Of a stretch of 64,000 nt of DNA, positions 63,938-64,000 are shown one piece after another. Each line of letters begins with the position of its first letter. The stretch's first letter is position 1. The stretch lies in assembly GCA_018822665.1 (NCBI GenBank), contig JAHJJX010000019.1, positions 62,001 through 126,000 on the forward strand. The letters run 5' to 3'. Under the pieces are notes generated by a model. That model searched no databases, was not told where the DNA came from, and saw nothing but the letters and a program-made list of their open reading frames with translations. This DNA is from a bacterium. Lineage in GTDB: Bacteria > Campylobacterota > Campylobacteria > Campylobacterales > Sulfurimonadaceae. The translations under genes and the position numbers were made by a program.

Positions 63938-64000
63938 AATCTTCAATATAATATTAAATAATATCTAGATAGACTCACATATTATTTGATATTAACTTTT

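Noticed and set aside
1-64000. Mobile elements, prophage, CRISPR arrays
   Set aside because: I looked for transposase, integrase, phage and cas-like proteins and for regularly spaced repeats and saw none.

Overview
The window looks like a chromosomal segment of a Campylobacterota (former Epsilonproteobacteria) chemolithoautotroph, most like Sulfurimonas or a close relative. The evidence is the low-GC coding style, the enzymes of a reductive (or reversible) TCA cycle (four-subunit 2-oxoglutarate:ferredoxin oxidoreductase oorDABC, a fumarate reductase/succinate dehydrogenase with a CCG-type third subunit, monomeric isocitrate dehydrogenase, aconitase B), an enlarged FlgL behind a sigma-54-type promoter, and the gene neighbourhoods. 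I see no insertion sequence, prophage, CRISPR array or rRNA.

Layout. 1-5.7 kb: the 3' end of mog, an outer-membrane barrel protein, xthA, and a three-gene sdh/frd operon on the minus strand. 5.9-12.5 kb: a degenerate GGDEF membrane protein, divergent from thiL-truD-psd-unknown, then a convergent unknown gene and ychF. 12.6-18 kb: a minus-strand cassette whose transcription order is LuxI/FeeM-like acyltransferase, TonB-dependent receptor, YfiR-like periplasmic protein, membrane GGDEF-EAL protein. 18.2-19.9 kb: pepA and a small protein. 20.2-29.1 kb: an amidoligase-type island with two ATP-grasp, two alpha-E and two transglutaminase-like modules, one of these joined to DUF2126. 29.3-34.2 kb: a seven-gene housekeeping operon (folD-lepB-M50 protease-rpiB-unknown-apt-trpB). 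34.2-45.2 kb: cytochrome c, a CitE-like lyase, tRNA-Leu, flgL, ftsK, a DUF3820-like gene, acnB and a receiver-GGDEF-EAL protein. 45.2-53.7 kb: envelope biogenesis genes (lolA, secA, lolC/E, a YhdP/AsmA-like giant, mltG). 53.8-63.9 kb: icd, mdh, fumC, sucC, sucD, a heavy-metal-associated (HMA) protein, then oorD, A, B and C, closed by a strong terminator.

Working together: with fumarate reductase and aconitase, the last block covers most steps between oxaloacetate and citrate in either direction. The citrate-cleaving enzyme is not in this window. Three c-di-GMP-type proteins are present, two of them with degenerate GGDEF motifs.

Two observations stand out. (1) The 10-mer GGCATGTGGA occurs 11 times on both strands by my reading, far above chance. 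It appears in several reading frames and once as a perfect inverted pair between two genes. This is the pattern of DNA uptake signal sequences in Neisseria and Pasteurellaceae, which I do not know to be described for Campylobacterota. (2) The acyltransferase/TonB receptor/YfiR-like/GGDEF-EAL cassette looks like a self-contained signal-synthesis and signal-perception module feeding c-di-GMP metabolism. Function in both cases is inference. All counts were made by eye, without any search.
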